Positions 50,577 to 61,505 of a DNA stretch of 64,000 nucleotides are shown in pieces. The number at the start of each line of letters is the position of its first letter. Position 1 is the stretch's first letter. This DNA is from Cyanobacteria bacterium REEB67. GTDB lineage: Bacteria > Cyanobacteriota > Vampirovibrionia > Obscuribacterales > Obscuribacteraceae. The position numbers and the translations under genes were made by a program. The stretch lies in NCBI GenBank assembly GCA_018971775.1, contig JAGXAB010000001.1, forward strand, positions 1-64,000. Reading direction: 5' to 3'. Below the pieces are notes generated by a model. That model was not told the DNA's origin and ran no database searches. It worked only from the letters and a program-made list of their open reading frames with translations.

Positions 50577-51958
50577 TTGCTCTCCTCATCGTTCTCGCTC
50601 TCGCTCTCGCTCTTTTTCTGCTCTTGCGGAAAGTTTTGCTCGAGATTGGTCTGGTCTGTTGTATAAGCGAGCTGATCAGCCGCCACCGCCCGCAGTTGCA
50701 GTGCCGGACTAAACTCGGCACATTCGGCCAGTTTTTCTCTCATTTCTTCGTCCGGTTGGCTTACTACATCCGCTGCTTTTGCTCGAGCGGCATTGCGTTT
50801 AGCGAAGCGTCCATTTTCTATATTTTGCCAGACCTGGCGCATCGTCGGAATCACTACAAAAAGCGTACCGTAGATCGCCAGCAGGTCTACCCAGAGCAGG
50901 TGCAATTGAAAGATGCGGTTGAAAAGGACATACATCCACCAGGTGCCGAAAAGATTGAGTCCGGCTATGATATAGACTGATTTCAAGCTGTGTTCGGATA
51001 GATCCGAAAAGGTCCAGCGTTTTTCCTCCAGATATCCCTGCCTGAGAGCGGCCACGCTTTCCTCGCTGTTTGGCTGACGGTCGGTGTCGCTTGTCACTTG
51101 CAGGGACGGAAAGATATAGGCGATATTGCCATTGCTCGTCACCGCCGGTCGGCCGTCGAAGCGGCTCAGCACCGGCAGTATGCTCTCCTGATCGTCAAGA
51201 TCGGGGCCAAGGAAGGGGGCTAGATGTTCTTTCATTACGACGCCGCCCTGCTCTCTGATCGTCTGCGCGACCAGTTGCCATTTCGTTTCTTCAAGATGCA
51301 AATTTGGACTGCCATCGCCAAAAAGGAAGGAAAAACAATTGATAAAAAAGCTGCCTTCTTTGACCGCGACCGCTTTTTCGGTGCTTGCTTCGCTATCTTT
51401 TTCGTCTTCAGCTTCTGTATCGCCGTTTGCGGCGCTCTTTCTGGCCGCTCTTTTTTCCTGGGCTAAAATTTGCTGATTGCGTCTGGCCTGTTGGCCGGCG
51501 CTTCCCCAGAAGAGCAAATCGCGGACGATGAGCAGATTGAAAAATTGCAGCATTTCGCCCAGGCGGAAGTCTTCGCGTTCGTTGCCCAGGCCGCTGCTCA
51601 AAACTGTCAGCACGCTAAAGGCGAGCACGACAATGAGCAGCGAAATAATTAGAAAAAGGCCGAAGGATATTTTGAGCAAATAGAAAATGACGGCGAAGAT
51701 TCTCGTCCAGGCGGCCGTCAAAAAAGCACGCAAGCCAGTCGCTAAATATGCGGTCTGGAAGCCTATTTTGAAGCGGTAGGCTATATCGCCTTCTGCCGAA
51801 ACTTCCAGATGGCCGCCGGCTTCTGCGGCAATCGTGTTGAGCATCTGGTTGGAGATGGCCAGTGAAAGGCCGGTTTTGCTCGCTACGTCGGCGGCCGTGA
51901 CTCGGTGGCCGAGATCGCCTATGGCTCTGATTACTGTTTGTTTGTCTTCACGCAGCAT
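50573..51958 (-). CDS. Membrane protein with winged-helix-like ends, unknown function
   Basis: A 461-residue protein. N-terminal residues 5-65 resemble a winged helix (RAIGDLGHRVTAADVASKTG). Then come two close membrane spans (about 82-128: IFAVIFYLLKISFGLFLIIS and LLIVVLAFSVLTVL), a cytosolic stretch with a Lys/Glu-rich insert (about 165-205) and a second winged-helix-like segment (about 228-290). Two further hydrophobic regions follow (about 330-385) and a Ser/Glu repeat tail (KKSESESENDEESK). Proteins with this layout occur in cyanobacteria and plastids as far as I recall, but I assign no function. Coupled to the MOSC gene by an ATGA overlap. Confidence 0.65.
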   Translation of the reverse strand: MLREDKQTVIRAIGDLGHRVTAADVASKTGLSLAISNQMLNTIAAEAGGHLEVSAEGDIAYRFKIGFQTAYLATGLRAFLTAAWTRIFAVIFYLLKISFGLFLIISLLIVVLAFSVLTVLSSGLGNEREDFRLGEMLQFFNLLIVRDLLFWGSAGQQARRNQQILAQEKRAARKSAANGDTEAEDEKDSEASTEKAVAVKEGSFFINCFSFLFGDGSPNLHLEETKWQLVAQTIREQGGVVMKEHLAPFLGPDLDDQESILPVLSRFDGRPAVTSNGNIAYIFPSLQVTSDTDRQPNSEESVAALRQGYLEEKRWTFSDLSEHSLKSVYIIAGLNLFGTWWMYVLFNRIFQLHLLWVDLLAIYGTLFVVIPTMRQVWQNIENGRFAKRNAARAKAADVVSQPDEEMREKLAECAEFSPALQLRAVAADQLAYTTDQTNLEQNFPQEQKKSESESENDEESK

Positions 51959-51991
51959 TAGAGCCCGACTAGCAGATTGTTGGTAGGTGAC

Positions 51992-54061
51992 TTAGTGAGA
52001 GGTCAGCTCGCGAATAGCGTTAAAAATGGCAAGCATGGCGCAGATGAGTGATTCTCCTGCCACCGCCCCCGATGCCACCGGTACGATGTAAAGGTCTCCG
52101 GTGCGACGCGATATCCGGGTCCAGACTTCGGCGATGACAGCACCGCTGAAAAAAGCGAGGGAATTTTGCATCGGTACGACCCAGGAAAGACCCAGGCCCA
52201 TTGCCGAAGGCACAAATTTCTTATAACGCGTCGGTGTGTATTTGTCGATCAGCGCCAGGCTTATACCGAGCAGGGCGCCGATCAGCATGCCCCAGCGAGC
52301 CGTCTCAGGCACGTTTTGAATGCCGCCGCTCAGAGCTTTTGCTACTGCCATCCAGATGTTCACCGATGGGGGCTCGAAGGCCTCCAGAGCCGCCTTATTC
52401 GGGACCATCAGATACCAGGCCGGCACGACGGCGGCTACGCCGAAAAATACGCCGGAGAGCTGGGCGAGAAATTGTTTGCGTGGATTGGCGCCAAGAATAT
52501 AGCCGCTTTTCAGATCTTGCAAAAGATCCGCTGCCGAAGAAGCGATGTTGGCTGTGACAGAAGCCGCCATCAAGTTGGTGACGATGGCGCGGGGGGCTAA
52601 GGCGGCGACGGTGAGCTGGGTGATTTTAGCCATGGCGCTCATCGGTGTCACGTCGGTTTCCCCGGTGGCGCGACAGGCGATCAGGGCCAGGAAAAAACTC
52701 ATAAAGACTGTAATGAAGCCTATATGCGGGGCGATCGAAAAGGCCACATATTGCAAAAAGATGCTGGCCAGACCAAGCGGGATGATGCCTATGACGAGCC
52801 AGCGCATGGGGACTTCTATATCTTCATGGTCATTGTTTGTCGTAGCCCTTGTGGTGGCTGTATTTGCTCCGGCTGCACCGGCCGGTGATTTTTTCAGGAC
52901 GCTGAAGCTGCGCAGGATTGTTTTCCATTCCAGGGCAAAGGCTGTCAGACCGGAGCTGACCATGATTGCTGAGCCGCTCCAGAGCGCCCATTGCTTGATC
53001 AGGCCGTGAGGATTGTCGATTTGATGGATATTTATCGCCCAGGGGCCGAAGTAAAAGTAGAGGGCGAGGGCACCGAAGAGCATCGATGTCGTGACGCGCA
53101 GACCTATGAGCATGCCTGCTCCGAGGAGCAGCAGGCTGGGCTCGAAGCCGAAGCCCGGAGTTTCTTCGAGATTGACGCCCATCCAGCGGATTTTGAAGGG
53201 GATGAGTTCGGGGATTTTCAACTTCATGGCCAGTTGCCAGGCAAATTCGCCATTTTTCAAAAAGCCGGTGATTGCTCCTGCCACCAGTGCTGCTACCAGT
53301 GCATAAGCTTGCGTGACCGCTTCCTTGCTTTTGCCGTGCAAACTCTTTAAAGTCTCGGCGGCGGCGATGCCGGTTGGGAAGGGCAGCTTCTCGACATTGA
53401 TCATCTGCTTTTTCATCGGCACGGCCAGGAAGACACCGAGCAGAGCCGATACCATCGTCCATGGTGCCAGTACGGTCCAGGGTTGATGCTTGCCCGTAAT
53501 CAGCAGCAGGGCGCCAAAAGCCAGGCCGACCGTTGCTCCGGTCGAATAGCCGGCCGCCGATGCCGCCGACTGCATACAGTTATTTTCCAGAATAGACATG
53601 TCCGAGACATTGCGAAAGACCAGTCTGATCAGGCGCCAGATCACAAAAGAGAGTACGCAGGCGGTGATCGCTACGCCGAAGGCCCAGCCCACTTTGAGCA
53701 TGGTGTAGAGATTGGAGATTGAGAGGACCGCGCCGAGCAGGCCGCCCATGAGAATGGCGCGGAAGGTTAGCTGCGGGACTTTATCGCCCTGGTAGACATT
53801 TTTGTACCAGTAATCATCATCGGCTTGATCAATATTTTGATCTGCCTGATTTTCGCCTTGATTTTCCAGAGCGGCATTTTCGCGCTCGGCCTGCTCAATT
53901 TGTCGCACCTCGAGCGCCGCACTCATGCCCTGGTGTGCACCGAGCTCGTTGAGATCTTGATTTATGTTGGACAAATCTGGCCTGGCCGGATCTTGATTTA
54001 TGTTGGACAAATCTGGCCTGGCCGGATCTTGATTTATGTTGGACAAATCTCCCTCAGGCAT
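51992..54061 (-). CDS. OPT-family oligopeptide/metal-chelate transporter
   Basis: A 689-residue polytopic protein of the OPT superfamily, with more than a dozen hydrophobic spans from about residue 100 (FRAILMGGLLGAVLSISNLY). Family landmarks include CMQSAASAAGYSTGATVGLA and PFPTGIAAAETLKSLHG. OPT members import peptides or iron-siderophore-like chelates by proton symport. The cytosolic N-terminus carries three copies of a 12-residue repeat (DLSNINQDPARP) before a Gln/Asn-rich stretch. The ATG has AGGAG. The gene follows glutamate dehydrogenase on the same strand, nine bases apart. Confidence 0.88.
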   Translation of the reverse strand: MPEGDLSNINQDPARPDLSNINQDPARPDLSNINQDLNELGAHQGMSAALEVRQIEQAERENAALENQGENQADQNIDQADDDYWYKNVYQGDKVPQLTFRAILMGGLLGAVLSISNLYTMLKVGWAFGVAITACVLSFVIWRLIRLVFRNVSDMSILENNCMQSAASAAGYSTGATVGLAFGALLLITGKHQPWTVLAPWTMVSALLGVFLAVPMKKQMINVEKLPFPTGIAAAETLKSLHGKSKEAVTQAYALVAALVAGAITGFLKNGEFAWQLAMKLKIPELIPFKIRWMGVNLEETPGFGFEPSLLLLGAGMLIGLRVTTSMLFGALALYFYFGPWAINIHQIDNPHGLIKQWALWSGSAIMVSSGLTAFALEWKTILRSFSVLKKSPAGAAGANTATTRATTNNDHEDIEVPMRWLVIGIIPLGLASIFLQYVAFSIAPHIGFITVFMSFFLALIACRATGETDVTPMSAMAKITQLTVAALAPRAIVTNLMAASVTANIASSAADLLQDLKSGYILGANPRKQFLAQLSGVFFGVAAVVPAWYLMVPNKAALEAFEPPSVNIWMAVAKALSGGIQNVPETARWGMLIGALLGISLALIDKYTPTRYKKFVPSAMGLGLSWVVPMQNSLAFFSGAVIAEVWTRISRRTGDLYIVPVASGAVAGESLICAMLAIFNAIRELTSH
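53953..54060 (-). repeat. 36-base tandem repeats at the start of the OPT gene
   Basis: Units of 36 bases begin at 53953, 53989 and 54025 (the third diverges after about 28 bases). The first two are identical at the joined positions. Each unit encodes 12 residues in the OPT frame, so length changes would keep the frame. Confidence 0.9.
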
Positions 54062-54070
54062 TGAGCACTC

Positions 54071-55351
<1,281 letters not shown>

Positions 55352-55429
55352 TTAGGTGACTAATAGGTTAGCATTTAGCTTCGCAGTTTCGTTGCCTGGC
55401 AACGCCTTTGATCGCGGGTTGAGTCAGGC

Positions 55430-56029
55430 CTAAATCGCGCCCAGTACGTAGTGGGCGCTGCCGCGGAAAAGATGCGAGGCCTGCAGTGCGGCCTGCTCCG
55501 CGCTGAAGCAATGGGTTTTTTTGTAGGCTTCGACCTGGGCGTGGACAAAATCGATGCGTTCGCCTGGCGGCATAGCCGGCACGCGCACGACTTTGACATT
55601 GCGGCGGGCATAGCATTGCTCGAGGACAATGGAGATTTCCTGGGTGAATTGCAGATTTTCGCGACGGACATCTGTCTCATCAAAAAAATTGAGGGGCTCG
55701 ATCAAAAAGGCGACGGTATATTGCGAGGCGTCGAGCGAATCGAAGACCTGCGGGATAGGCATCTTGTCGACAACATAATAGGCTTCGCCGTCGAAAAGGC
55801 CGCGGTCGAGGATGACCGGGGTGGAAAAATCAAGAATTGAGGCTTCGGCCGACTGCTGTCTGCGCAGGACTTCGGCTTGAAATTTGCGCCGGTCGACCCA
55901 GGGCAGAAACTTGCCCTCCTTGATCACCGCCGTGGCGATCTCGTGGATGACCTTGAAGCCACGATTGGCCAGACCGGTAACGATCGTGGTCTTGCCTACC
56001 GAAGGTCCGCCTGTAATTACAAATTTCAT
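55430..56029 (-). CDS. AAA_28-type NTPase/kinase-like protein
   Basis: A 199-residue P-loop protein. Walker A is GGPSVGKTT (residues 6-14 from the ATG at 56029); HEIATAVIKEG follows, and VILDRGLFDGEAYYV carries the Asp of the second acidic motif. This is the pattern of the AAA_28/NadR-like 'predicted ATPase' family. Some relatives phosphorylate nucleosides; the activity here is unknown. An in-frame GTG four codons earlier (56041) is an alternative start. The gene stands alone downstream of gdhA's divergent side. Confidence 0.8.
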   Translation of the reverse strand: MKFVITGGPSVGKTTIVTGLANRGFKVIHEIATAVIKEGKFLPWVDRRKFQAEVLRRQQSAEASILDFSTPVILDRGLFDGEAYYVVDKMPIPQVFDSLDASQYTVAFLIEPLNFFDETDVRRENLQFTQEISIVLEQCYARRNVKVVRVPAMPPGERIDFVHAQVEAYKKTHCFSAEQAALQASHLFRGSAHYVLGAI

Positions 56030-56199
56030 CCTGGATACCACCGGGCTCGATTAGAGGTTGTAAGTAATCTTGAGATTAGTTTTTTTCGAGGCCATAAACA
56101 AGGTTAGCTTTTTAAGAAAGCTAAGCATTTTGGGGGATTTCCCCCACTTCCGCAGATGATGGCAGGATCCTGGCGAAATCATTGAAGAATATTGGATGA

Positions 56200-57273
56200 T
56201 TACTGGATTTTTGCCTGAATATCGGCCAGGGCGGCCTGGCAGGCCTTTTCTCCGGCCCGCATGGCGCTCATGCCGTCCGCGGTCTTTTTTGATAGCAAGT
56301 TAATGTCGGAGAGTTCAGGCGAGAGCATTATGTCCGCTTGCGTGGTGGCGTTCCTCTCGACGGAGCCCAGCATGATACCTAGGCTGCGTTCTCCGACCGT
56401 ACCGATTTTGCGAAAGTCGCCCGGCTTGCGATCGGCAAAGCTACCGTAAGTGTCGACGGCGAGCACCACACCGCTGCCCATTGTTTCGGCTAGAGCGCGC
56501 GCCTGGCGTACAGGCAGATTGGCCACCGGCCCGCCGTCTACGAGCAAATAGGATTTTTTGCAATCGTCTGCCGGTTTACCGGGCAAATAGCGAAAATCTC
56601 CCTGCGTCATCAGCACAGGCCGGCGTAAGTAAGGAATGGCGCTCGATGCCTGCAGCGCCCGGCCAAGATTGCCCTTTTTGATTGCTATCGCCCTGGCCGT
56701 CAACAAGTCGCAACTGACTGCTTCAAATTTTACGGGGAAGCGTTCTATGTCGAGGGCGGGATTAGCACTATTTGCTGGTAATGAGGCCACCCGGCTATTT
56801 ATATACTTGGCAAATCGATTGCCATGATAGAGTCCGTCATAAGGATGATGACCAAATAAGTGCGGTATGTATAGCACCGGTGCCACCACCAGCCTGAAAA
56901 TTATCGGCACGGTCAAATAGGATCTGAAAAACGCTTTGCTGAGCATCACCCGCTCGATCTCGTCGGGGCTCAACCCTGCACAATAGAAGCCTCCGACGAT
57001 AGCACCAACACTGGTACCAACTATGCCGTCGACATGGATATGATTTTTCTCCAGTTCGCGCAAGACGCCAATGTGAGCCGCACCGCGGGTGCCACCACCA
57101 CCGAGGGCTAAAATCAGCTTTTTGCCGCTCGCGGAGGTAATCGAGTTTTGTTGCCTCAAAGCCGCACTCTCGGCTCGCGCGCCCGGCGCAGCTAAGCTGG
57201 AGAGCAAAGCTGAAATTGCGATAATAAAGATGGAAAATCTAAGTCGGTAGCGGGCTTTGCAAAAAAGTGTCAT
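56200..57273 (-). CDS. Exported patatin-like phospholipase
   Basis: A 357-residue protein with a signal peptide (about 10-34: RLRFSIFIIAISALLSSLAA then ARA). The patatin domain is complete: oxyanion loop GGGGTRGAAHIGV (58-70), nucleophile Ser88 in GTSVG (86-90) and Asp245 in VDGGPVANLPV. It belongs to the RssA/YlbK/NTE-type bacterial patatins, which hydrolyse phospholipids, probably in the periplasm here. The ATG at 57273 lacks a strong ribosome binding site. It is divergent from the desaturase gene. Confidence 0.9.
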   Translation of the reverse strand: MTLFCKARYRLRFSIFIIAISALLSSLAAPGARAESAALRQQNSITSASGKKLILALGGGGTRGAAHIGVLRELEKNHIHVDGIVGTSVGAIVGGFYCAGLSPDEIERVMLSKAFFRSYLTVPIIFRLVVAPVLYIPHLFGHHPYDGLYHGNRFAKYINSRVASLPANSANPALDIERFPVKFEAVSCDLLTARAIAIKKGNLGRALQASSAIPYLRRPVLMTQGDFRYLPGKPADDCKKSYLLVDGGPVANLPVRQARALAETMGSGVVLAVDTYGSFADRKPGDFRKIGTVGERSLGIMLGSVERNATTQADIMLSPELSDINLLSKKTADGMSAMRAGEKACQAALADIQAKIQ

Positions 57274-57558
57274 GATTGTTAAGGGTTTGGGGATTACCTG
57301 GACTAATTAATTATTGGGATGAGCGTTGGTAAGCGTTGATAAGTGCTGCTTTTCTTAACTTTAAAAAGCCAAATCAGTCTTGAGTATGAGGTACTGACAA
57401 GGCCTGACATGCTATAAATACTTATTGAAAGCAGACTCTGGGGATGGTTTTAATCGCCTCGTTGACGTCCCGGTCGACTAATTGAACAGCTTGTTTATAC
57501 AAGATTTTAGTCCGAGTCAACGAGTTTTTCAGAGTGGTTATTTGAGGGGGCTCTTATT

Positions 57559-58530
57559 TTGGATTTATCTCACTGGTTTACTTGGACGCAAGCAGGATAT
57601 TTTGCTGCTTGGTTTATGGGCACCATGCTCTACCTGGGCATGGGCATCACGCTGGGCTATCACCGTCTGCTGACTCACAAGTCGCTCAAAGTGCCAAGAC
57701 CGGTTATGTATTTCTGGGTGGCCGGCGGCTACCTTGCCCTGATGGGAGCGCCCATATCCTGGGTAGCTGTGCATCGATTGCACCACCAAAAGTCCGATCA
57801 ACCGGGAGAAGATCCGCATACGCCGCGTGATGGCATCGAACATGCCCTCTATAAATGGATGTTCACCATGCACGAGCGTCAGCCCTCCGAAGAAGTGCGC
57901 AAGCAAGTAGCCGATTTGATCGACGATCCGGTACTCAAACTTTTTGGTATCGATCACTCCGCCAAACAAGCTCAACTTTGCCTCTGGATCAATATTGCCG
58001 TTCGCGTCGCTATATTGTTTGCCTTCGGTCCTGTTGCTTTCATCGCTAATTTGCTCGCTTCCATTACTGTTTTTTGGAGCCCGCAATTCGTCAATACCTT
58101 TTGCCATCTCGAAGACCATGGTTATCGCAATTTTGAAGTTCGCGACGACAGCAGAAATGTTCCCTGGGTTGGTCTGCTCGCCATGGGCGAAGGCTGGCAC
58201 AACAACCACCATGCCATGCCGCGTTCGGCGCGTCACGGCATCAGATGGTTTGAATTTGACATCACCTGGTGCACAATCTGGTTAATGGAAAAAATGGGCC
58301 TGGCTAAGGACATCGTCCGTCCGAGCATGCAGCCTGTCTCGGCTGTAGCCGCTGCCAGAGCTGCTGCCAGCAAAGCCAGAGGTGATGGTGCTGAACTGGT
58401 CAAAGCTGCTGAAACGGCAATCAGTCATGCCCGAGAAGAGGGCGCAGAATTTGTCAAAGCGGCCGAAACGGCGATCAGCAATGCTGCCGCCAACGTCATG
58501 TCGACAACCAGTGAAGCTAAGGCTCCCTGA
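57559..58530 (+). CDS. Membrane fatty-acid (acyl-lipid/acyl-CoA delta-9-type) desaturase
   Basis: A 323-residue di-iron desaturase. The three histidine boxes are present: HRLLTH (35-40), HRLHH (72-76) and HNNHH (214-218, in GEGWHNNHHAMP). Hydrophobic spans lie between them. The pattern fits the SCD/DesC group that places a first double bond in saturated chains, affecting membrane fluidity. The start is TTG at 57559 with GAGGGGG nine bases upstream. The C-terminal tail (about 275-315) is Ala-rich and contains a near-duplication, GAELVKAAETAISHA / GAEFVKAAETAISNA. A strong terminator follows at 58584. Confidence 0.92.
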   Translation: MDLSHWFTWTQAGYFAAWFMGTMLYLGMGITLGYHRLLTHKSLKVPRPVMYFWVAGGYLALMGAPISWVAVHRLHHQKSDQPGEDPHTPRDGIEHALYKWMFTMHERQPSEEVRKQVADLIDDPVLKLFGIDHSAKQAQLCLWINIAVRVAILFAFGPVAFIANLLASITVFWSPQFVNTFCHLEDHGYRNFEVRDDSRNVPWVGLLAMGEGWHNNHHAMPRSARHGIRWFEFDITWCTIWLMEKMGLAKDIVRPSMQPVSAVAAARAAASKARGDGAELVKAAETAISHAREEGAEFVKAAETAISNAAANVMSTTSEAKAP

Positions 58531-58583
58531 AGCTTTTTCTGAATGGCGCTAAGGCTGCTCTGAAGACTGTAACAAAATGAAGA

Positions 58584-58615
58584 GGCCGGGATTAGTGAAT
58601 AATCCCGGCCTTTCT
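58584..58615 (+). terminator. Rho-independent terminator of the desaturase gene
   Basis: A perfect 11-bp stem, GGCCGGGATTA (58584-58594) and TAATCCCGGCC (58600-58610), with loop GTGAA and TTTCT after it. On the reverse strand it is followed by a T-rich run (TCTTCATTTTG), so it may also end transcription of the convergent dehydrogenase gene. Confidence 0.9.
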
Positions 58616-58645
58616 ATCTCTATCTCTATTTGTGCTTGCCGCTAC

Positions 58646-60169
58646 TTAGTTTTTTGCTTTCCAGATCGGGTCCTGGAATGTTTTGCTGGTCTTGGGCTCA
58701 AACCACCTGGTCATGGTCATTTTCTGCTGTGTGTAAAACTGAATGCCTTCCGAGCCCTGGATGTGCAGGTCGCCGAAGAAGGAATTGTTCCAGCCGGTGA
58801 AGGGGAACCATGCCATCGGAGCGGGTACGCCGACGTTGATGCCAATCATGCCGGCATTGAAGTGGCGTTTGAACTCGCGGGCATTGCGTCCACTATTGGT
58901 GTAGATGACGGCACCGTTGCCGAAGGGACAGTCACGTCCGACAGCGAGCGCTTCGTCGAGATCGCCGACCCGCACTACCGATAGTACCGGGCCAAATATT
59001 TCTTCTTTGACGATCGTCATATCCGGTTTGGCGTGGTCGAAAATTGTCGGCCCGAGGAAGAAGCCCTTGCCTTTAGCCGCCTCTGTCGTACGGCCATCGA
59101 GGGCTACCTGTGCTCCTTCTTTCTCGCCTTTTTCGATCAGCCCTCTTACCTTGGCCAGATGCTCGGCGCTGACCAGAGGTCCCATATCGAAATTGGCACT
59201 GCCGTCGGTCGGTCCAACGGTCATCTTGGCCGCCGATTGCACCAGATGCGGTATCATCGCCTCTGCCGCCTCTCCGACTGGTATGGCCAGGCTGCCTGCC
59301 ATGCAGCGCTCACCGGCACAGCCAAAAGCCGAGGCCTGCAGGGCCTGTACGGTCTGCTCCATGTCGGCGTCAGGCATGATGATGATGTGATTTTTAGCAC
59401 CGCCAGCCGCTTGCACGCGTTTGCCGTTGGCCGTACCGCGCGTATAAATATACTTGGCGATTGTCGTCGATCCGACAAAAGAAACGGCTTTGATGGTCGG
59501 ATGATCGAGGATGGCGTCGACGCAATCCTTACCGCCGTGCACTATGTTGAAGACGCCGTTGGGGAGCCCTGCTTCCTTGAGGAGGTCGGCAATGATCATG
59601 CTGGTCAGAGGCACGCGTTCAGACGGCTTGAGGATAAAACTATTGCCGCAAGTGATGGCGATCGGATACATCCAGAGCGGCACCATGGCCGGGAAATTAA
59701 AAGGAGCGATGCCTGCGCAGACACCGATCGGATGGCGGATCGTTTCGCAATCGACATTGCGGGCGATGTTTTCCATGCTTTCACCCATCATCAGGCTGGG
59801 AATGCCGCAGGCAAATTCAACGACTTCGATGGCGCGTTGGACCGACGCTTTCGCTTCCGAAATCGTTTTGCCGTGCTCTCTGGTGACGCAGGCGGCAATT
59901 TCATCATAATGCGCTTCCATCAAGGCTTTGAAGCGGAACATGACGCGGGCGCGCTCGACGATCGGCACTTCTTTCCATTCTAAAAAAGCTTTGTAGGCGG
60001 CCTCGCATGCCTTGTCCAGATCGGCTTTGCCCCCGAGCGGGGTGCGAGCGATCACTTCACCGCTGGACGGATTGTAGACTGATTGATATTCGCTTGCGCT
60101 CGAGTCGATCCATTCGCCACCGACGAGCAGTTTGCAAACCGTGCCGGTGCTGGTTTTTGTTGCCACCAT
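58646..60169 (-). CDS. mmsA: CoA-acylating methylmalonate-semialdehyde dehydrogenase
   Basis: A 507-residue aldehyde dehydrogenase. FNFPAMVPLWMYPIAITCGN (157-176), KPSERVP (181-187), GSTTIAKYIY and the nucleophile Cys289 in GCAGERCMAGS are the hallmarks of the MmsA/IolA group. It converts (methyl)malonate semialdehyde, CoA and NAD to propionyl- or acetyl-CoA plus CO2, in valine and inositol catabolism. No other valine or inositol gene is nearby. The C-terminal ending MTRWFEPKTSKTFQ is typical. The ATG has GGAGGG six bases upstream. Convergent with the desaturase. Confidence 0.92.
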   Translation of the reverse strand: MVATKTSTGTVCKLLVGGEWIDSSASEYQSVYNPSSGEVIARTPLGGKADLDKACEAAYKAFLEWKEVPIVERARVMFRFKALMEAHYDEIAACVTREHGKTISEAKASVQRAIEVVEFACGIPSLMMGESMENIARNVDCETIRHPIGVCAGIAPFNFPAMVPLWMYPIAITCGNSFILKPSERVPLTSMIIADLLKEAGLPNGVFNIVHGGKDCVDAILDHPTIKAVSFVGSTTIAKYIYTRGTANGKRVQAAGGAKNHIIIMPDADMEQTVQALQASAFGCAGERCMAGSLAIPVGEAAEAMIPHLVQSAAKMTVGPTDGSANFDMGPLVSAEHLAKVRGLIEKGEKEGAQVALDGRTTEAAKGKGFFLGPTIFDHAKPDMTIVKEEIFGPVLSVVRVGDLDEALAVGRDCPFGNGAVIYTNSGRNAREFKRHFNAGMIGINVGVPAPMAWFPFTGWNNSFFGDLHIQGSEGIQFYTQQKMTMTRWFEPKTSKTFQDPIWKAKN

Positions 60170-60303
60170 GAGCTAACCCTCCAGGGCGAGTCGGACCTTA
60201 ATAACAGGTATGAAAGGATATACCGTTGCTGCCGCAAAGACAATCCTTATATAGGTCTTGAAAACTTTCTAACTTGGTCGCAGGGCTGCCCCTCAGATGC
60301 CGC

Positions 60304-61425
60304 TTAGATACCAGTGGACTGGGCTTTGGCTGTGGCTTGCTGGGCGTACGACTGGGCTTGGCTGGCCACAGATTGTGCCTGGGTGGCCATGCTCTGCAGA
60401 TCGCCTGCGCCGCTGTTCGCCGCCAGTGATTGGGCTCCGGCAGCGGCGGCTGTGGCACTCGCTGCCGCTGCGCGCGCCGTGGCCGCGGCACTCATCTGAA
60501 CGCTGTGACTGGTGCTGTTCAGAGCTTGCTGCATGGCGGTTTGCGCTTGTTGAGCGTAAGTCTGGGTCTGGGTCAGTTGATTCTGGACGCGGCTAGCCAC
60601 CGACAGGGTCTGGCTTGCTGCTTTTGCCGCAGTGCTGGTGGCCGCCTGGGTGGTGCGCCCTGCCGTGTTGCTCACCTGGGCATAGCTTGATTGAGTGTTC
60701 GTGCCGAAGAGTCCGTTCGAGACGCCGTTCATTGACGAACCGGAGTTTGTGCCGTAGCTGCCGAGCATGCTGCTGTTGCCTGCGCCGCCGCTGCCGCCCG
60801 AATAATAACCCTGGTTTTGAGCGGCTGAGGCGGCCGAACCGGCAGTCTGAGCCTGACTTTGAGCCTGATTCATATTGACGAAGTTTGAGCCGTTTGTCGC
60901 CGAACCGGAGCCGATGCTATTGCTGCCGGCATTAGTCATGGTGCTGCTGAGCGGATTGGCAAAAATGGAGTTGAGTTGGTTCTGATCGGCGCCGGTAGCG
61001 AGCGGTCTGTTTTTCGGGAAAACGACAAACTTGCCCTGCTTAGCCGTGCCGTAGGCGTCCATATTGTCGCCAAAAGTCATCGAGCCGTTGGTGGCGCCAC
61101 TATTGGCGTAGGGATCTTGATACTGGCCACTACTGGTGGTGCCGCCATAATTTGGACCACCGGTGCCGGAGCCGCCATATCCGCCCTGGCTGCCGGTGTA
61201 GCCACCGCTCTGCGAGCTGCCGGTGCTGTAAACCTGTCCGGGGGGCACATCGGCGCCGCCGGAAAAACCACTATTAGACGTGTTGTAGCCGCTCGAGCCA
61301 GATGAAGTCGTTGTCGCATATGGATCGTAAAACTGGGCCCAAGCCGGTGTAGCCAGCAATGGCAGCAATGCCAAAAGGGGCAGCAATAAAGATTTTGGTT
61401 GAAATTTTCTCTGGCCAGCCTGCAT
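60304..61425 (-). CDS. Exported Gly/Ser/Ala/Gln-rich repetitive protein
   Basis: A 373-residue protein with a clear signal peptide (about 11-31: SLLLPLLALLPLLATPAWA then Q). Residues 32-145 are Gly/Ser/Thr/Tyr-rich, 150-260 Ser/Asn/Gly-rich, and 265-373 an Ala/Gln/Thr-rich helical region (QAQTAMQQALNSTSHSVQMS, AQSVASQAQSYAQQATAKAQ) that may form a coiled coil. It is likely a surface or extracellular-matrix protein. No domain was recognised and the composition prevents homology claims. No good ribosome binding site is seen before the ATG. Confidence 0.7.
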   Translation of the reverse strand: MQAGQRKFQPKSLLLPLLALLPLLATPAWAQFYDPYATTTSSGSSGYNTSNSGFSGGADVPPGQVYSTGSSQSGGYTGSQGGYGGSGTGGPNYGGTTSSGQYQDPYANSGATNGSMTFGDNMDAYGTAKQGKFVVFPKNRPLATGADQNQLNSIFANPLSSTMTNAGSNSIGSGSATNGSNFVNMNQAQSQAQTAGSAASAAQNQGYYSGGSGGAGNSSMLGSYGTNSGSSMNGVSNGLFGTNTQSSYAQVSNTAGRTTQAATSTAAKAASQTLSVASRVQNQLTQTQTYAQQAQTAMQQALNSTSHSVQMSAAATARAAAASATAAAAGAQSLAANSGAGDLQSMATQAQSVASQAQSYAQQATAKAQSTGI

Positions 61426-61505
61426 AGTTTTTACCGTTTAAGCCGGAAAACCGGTCGAAGTAGCACGGGGCAGGACCGTCGGAAACACTATGAAACTCAG
61501 GGGCT

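Noticed and set aside
57482-57673. A 63-codon plus-strand frame at the start of the desaturase
   Set aside because: It is a different reading frame of the desaturase N-terminus; the frame with the three His boxes starts at the TTG at 57559 behind GAGGGGG.
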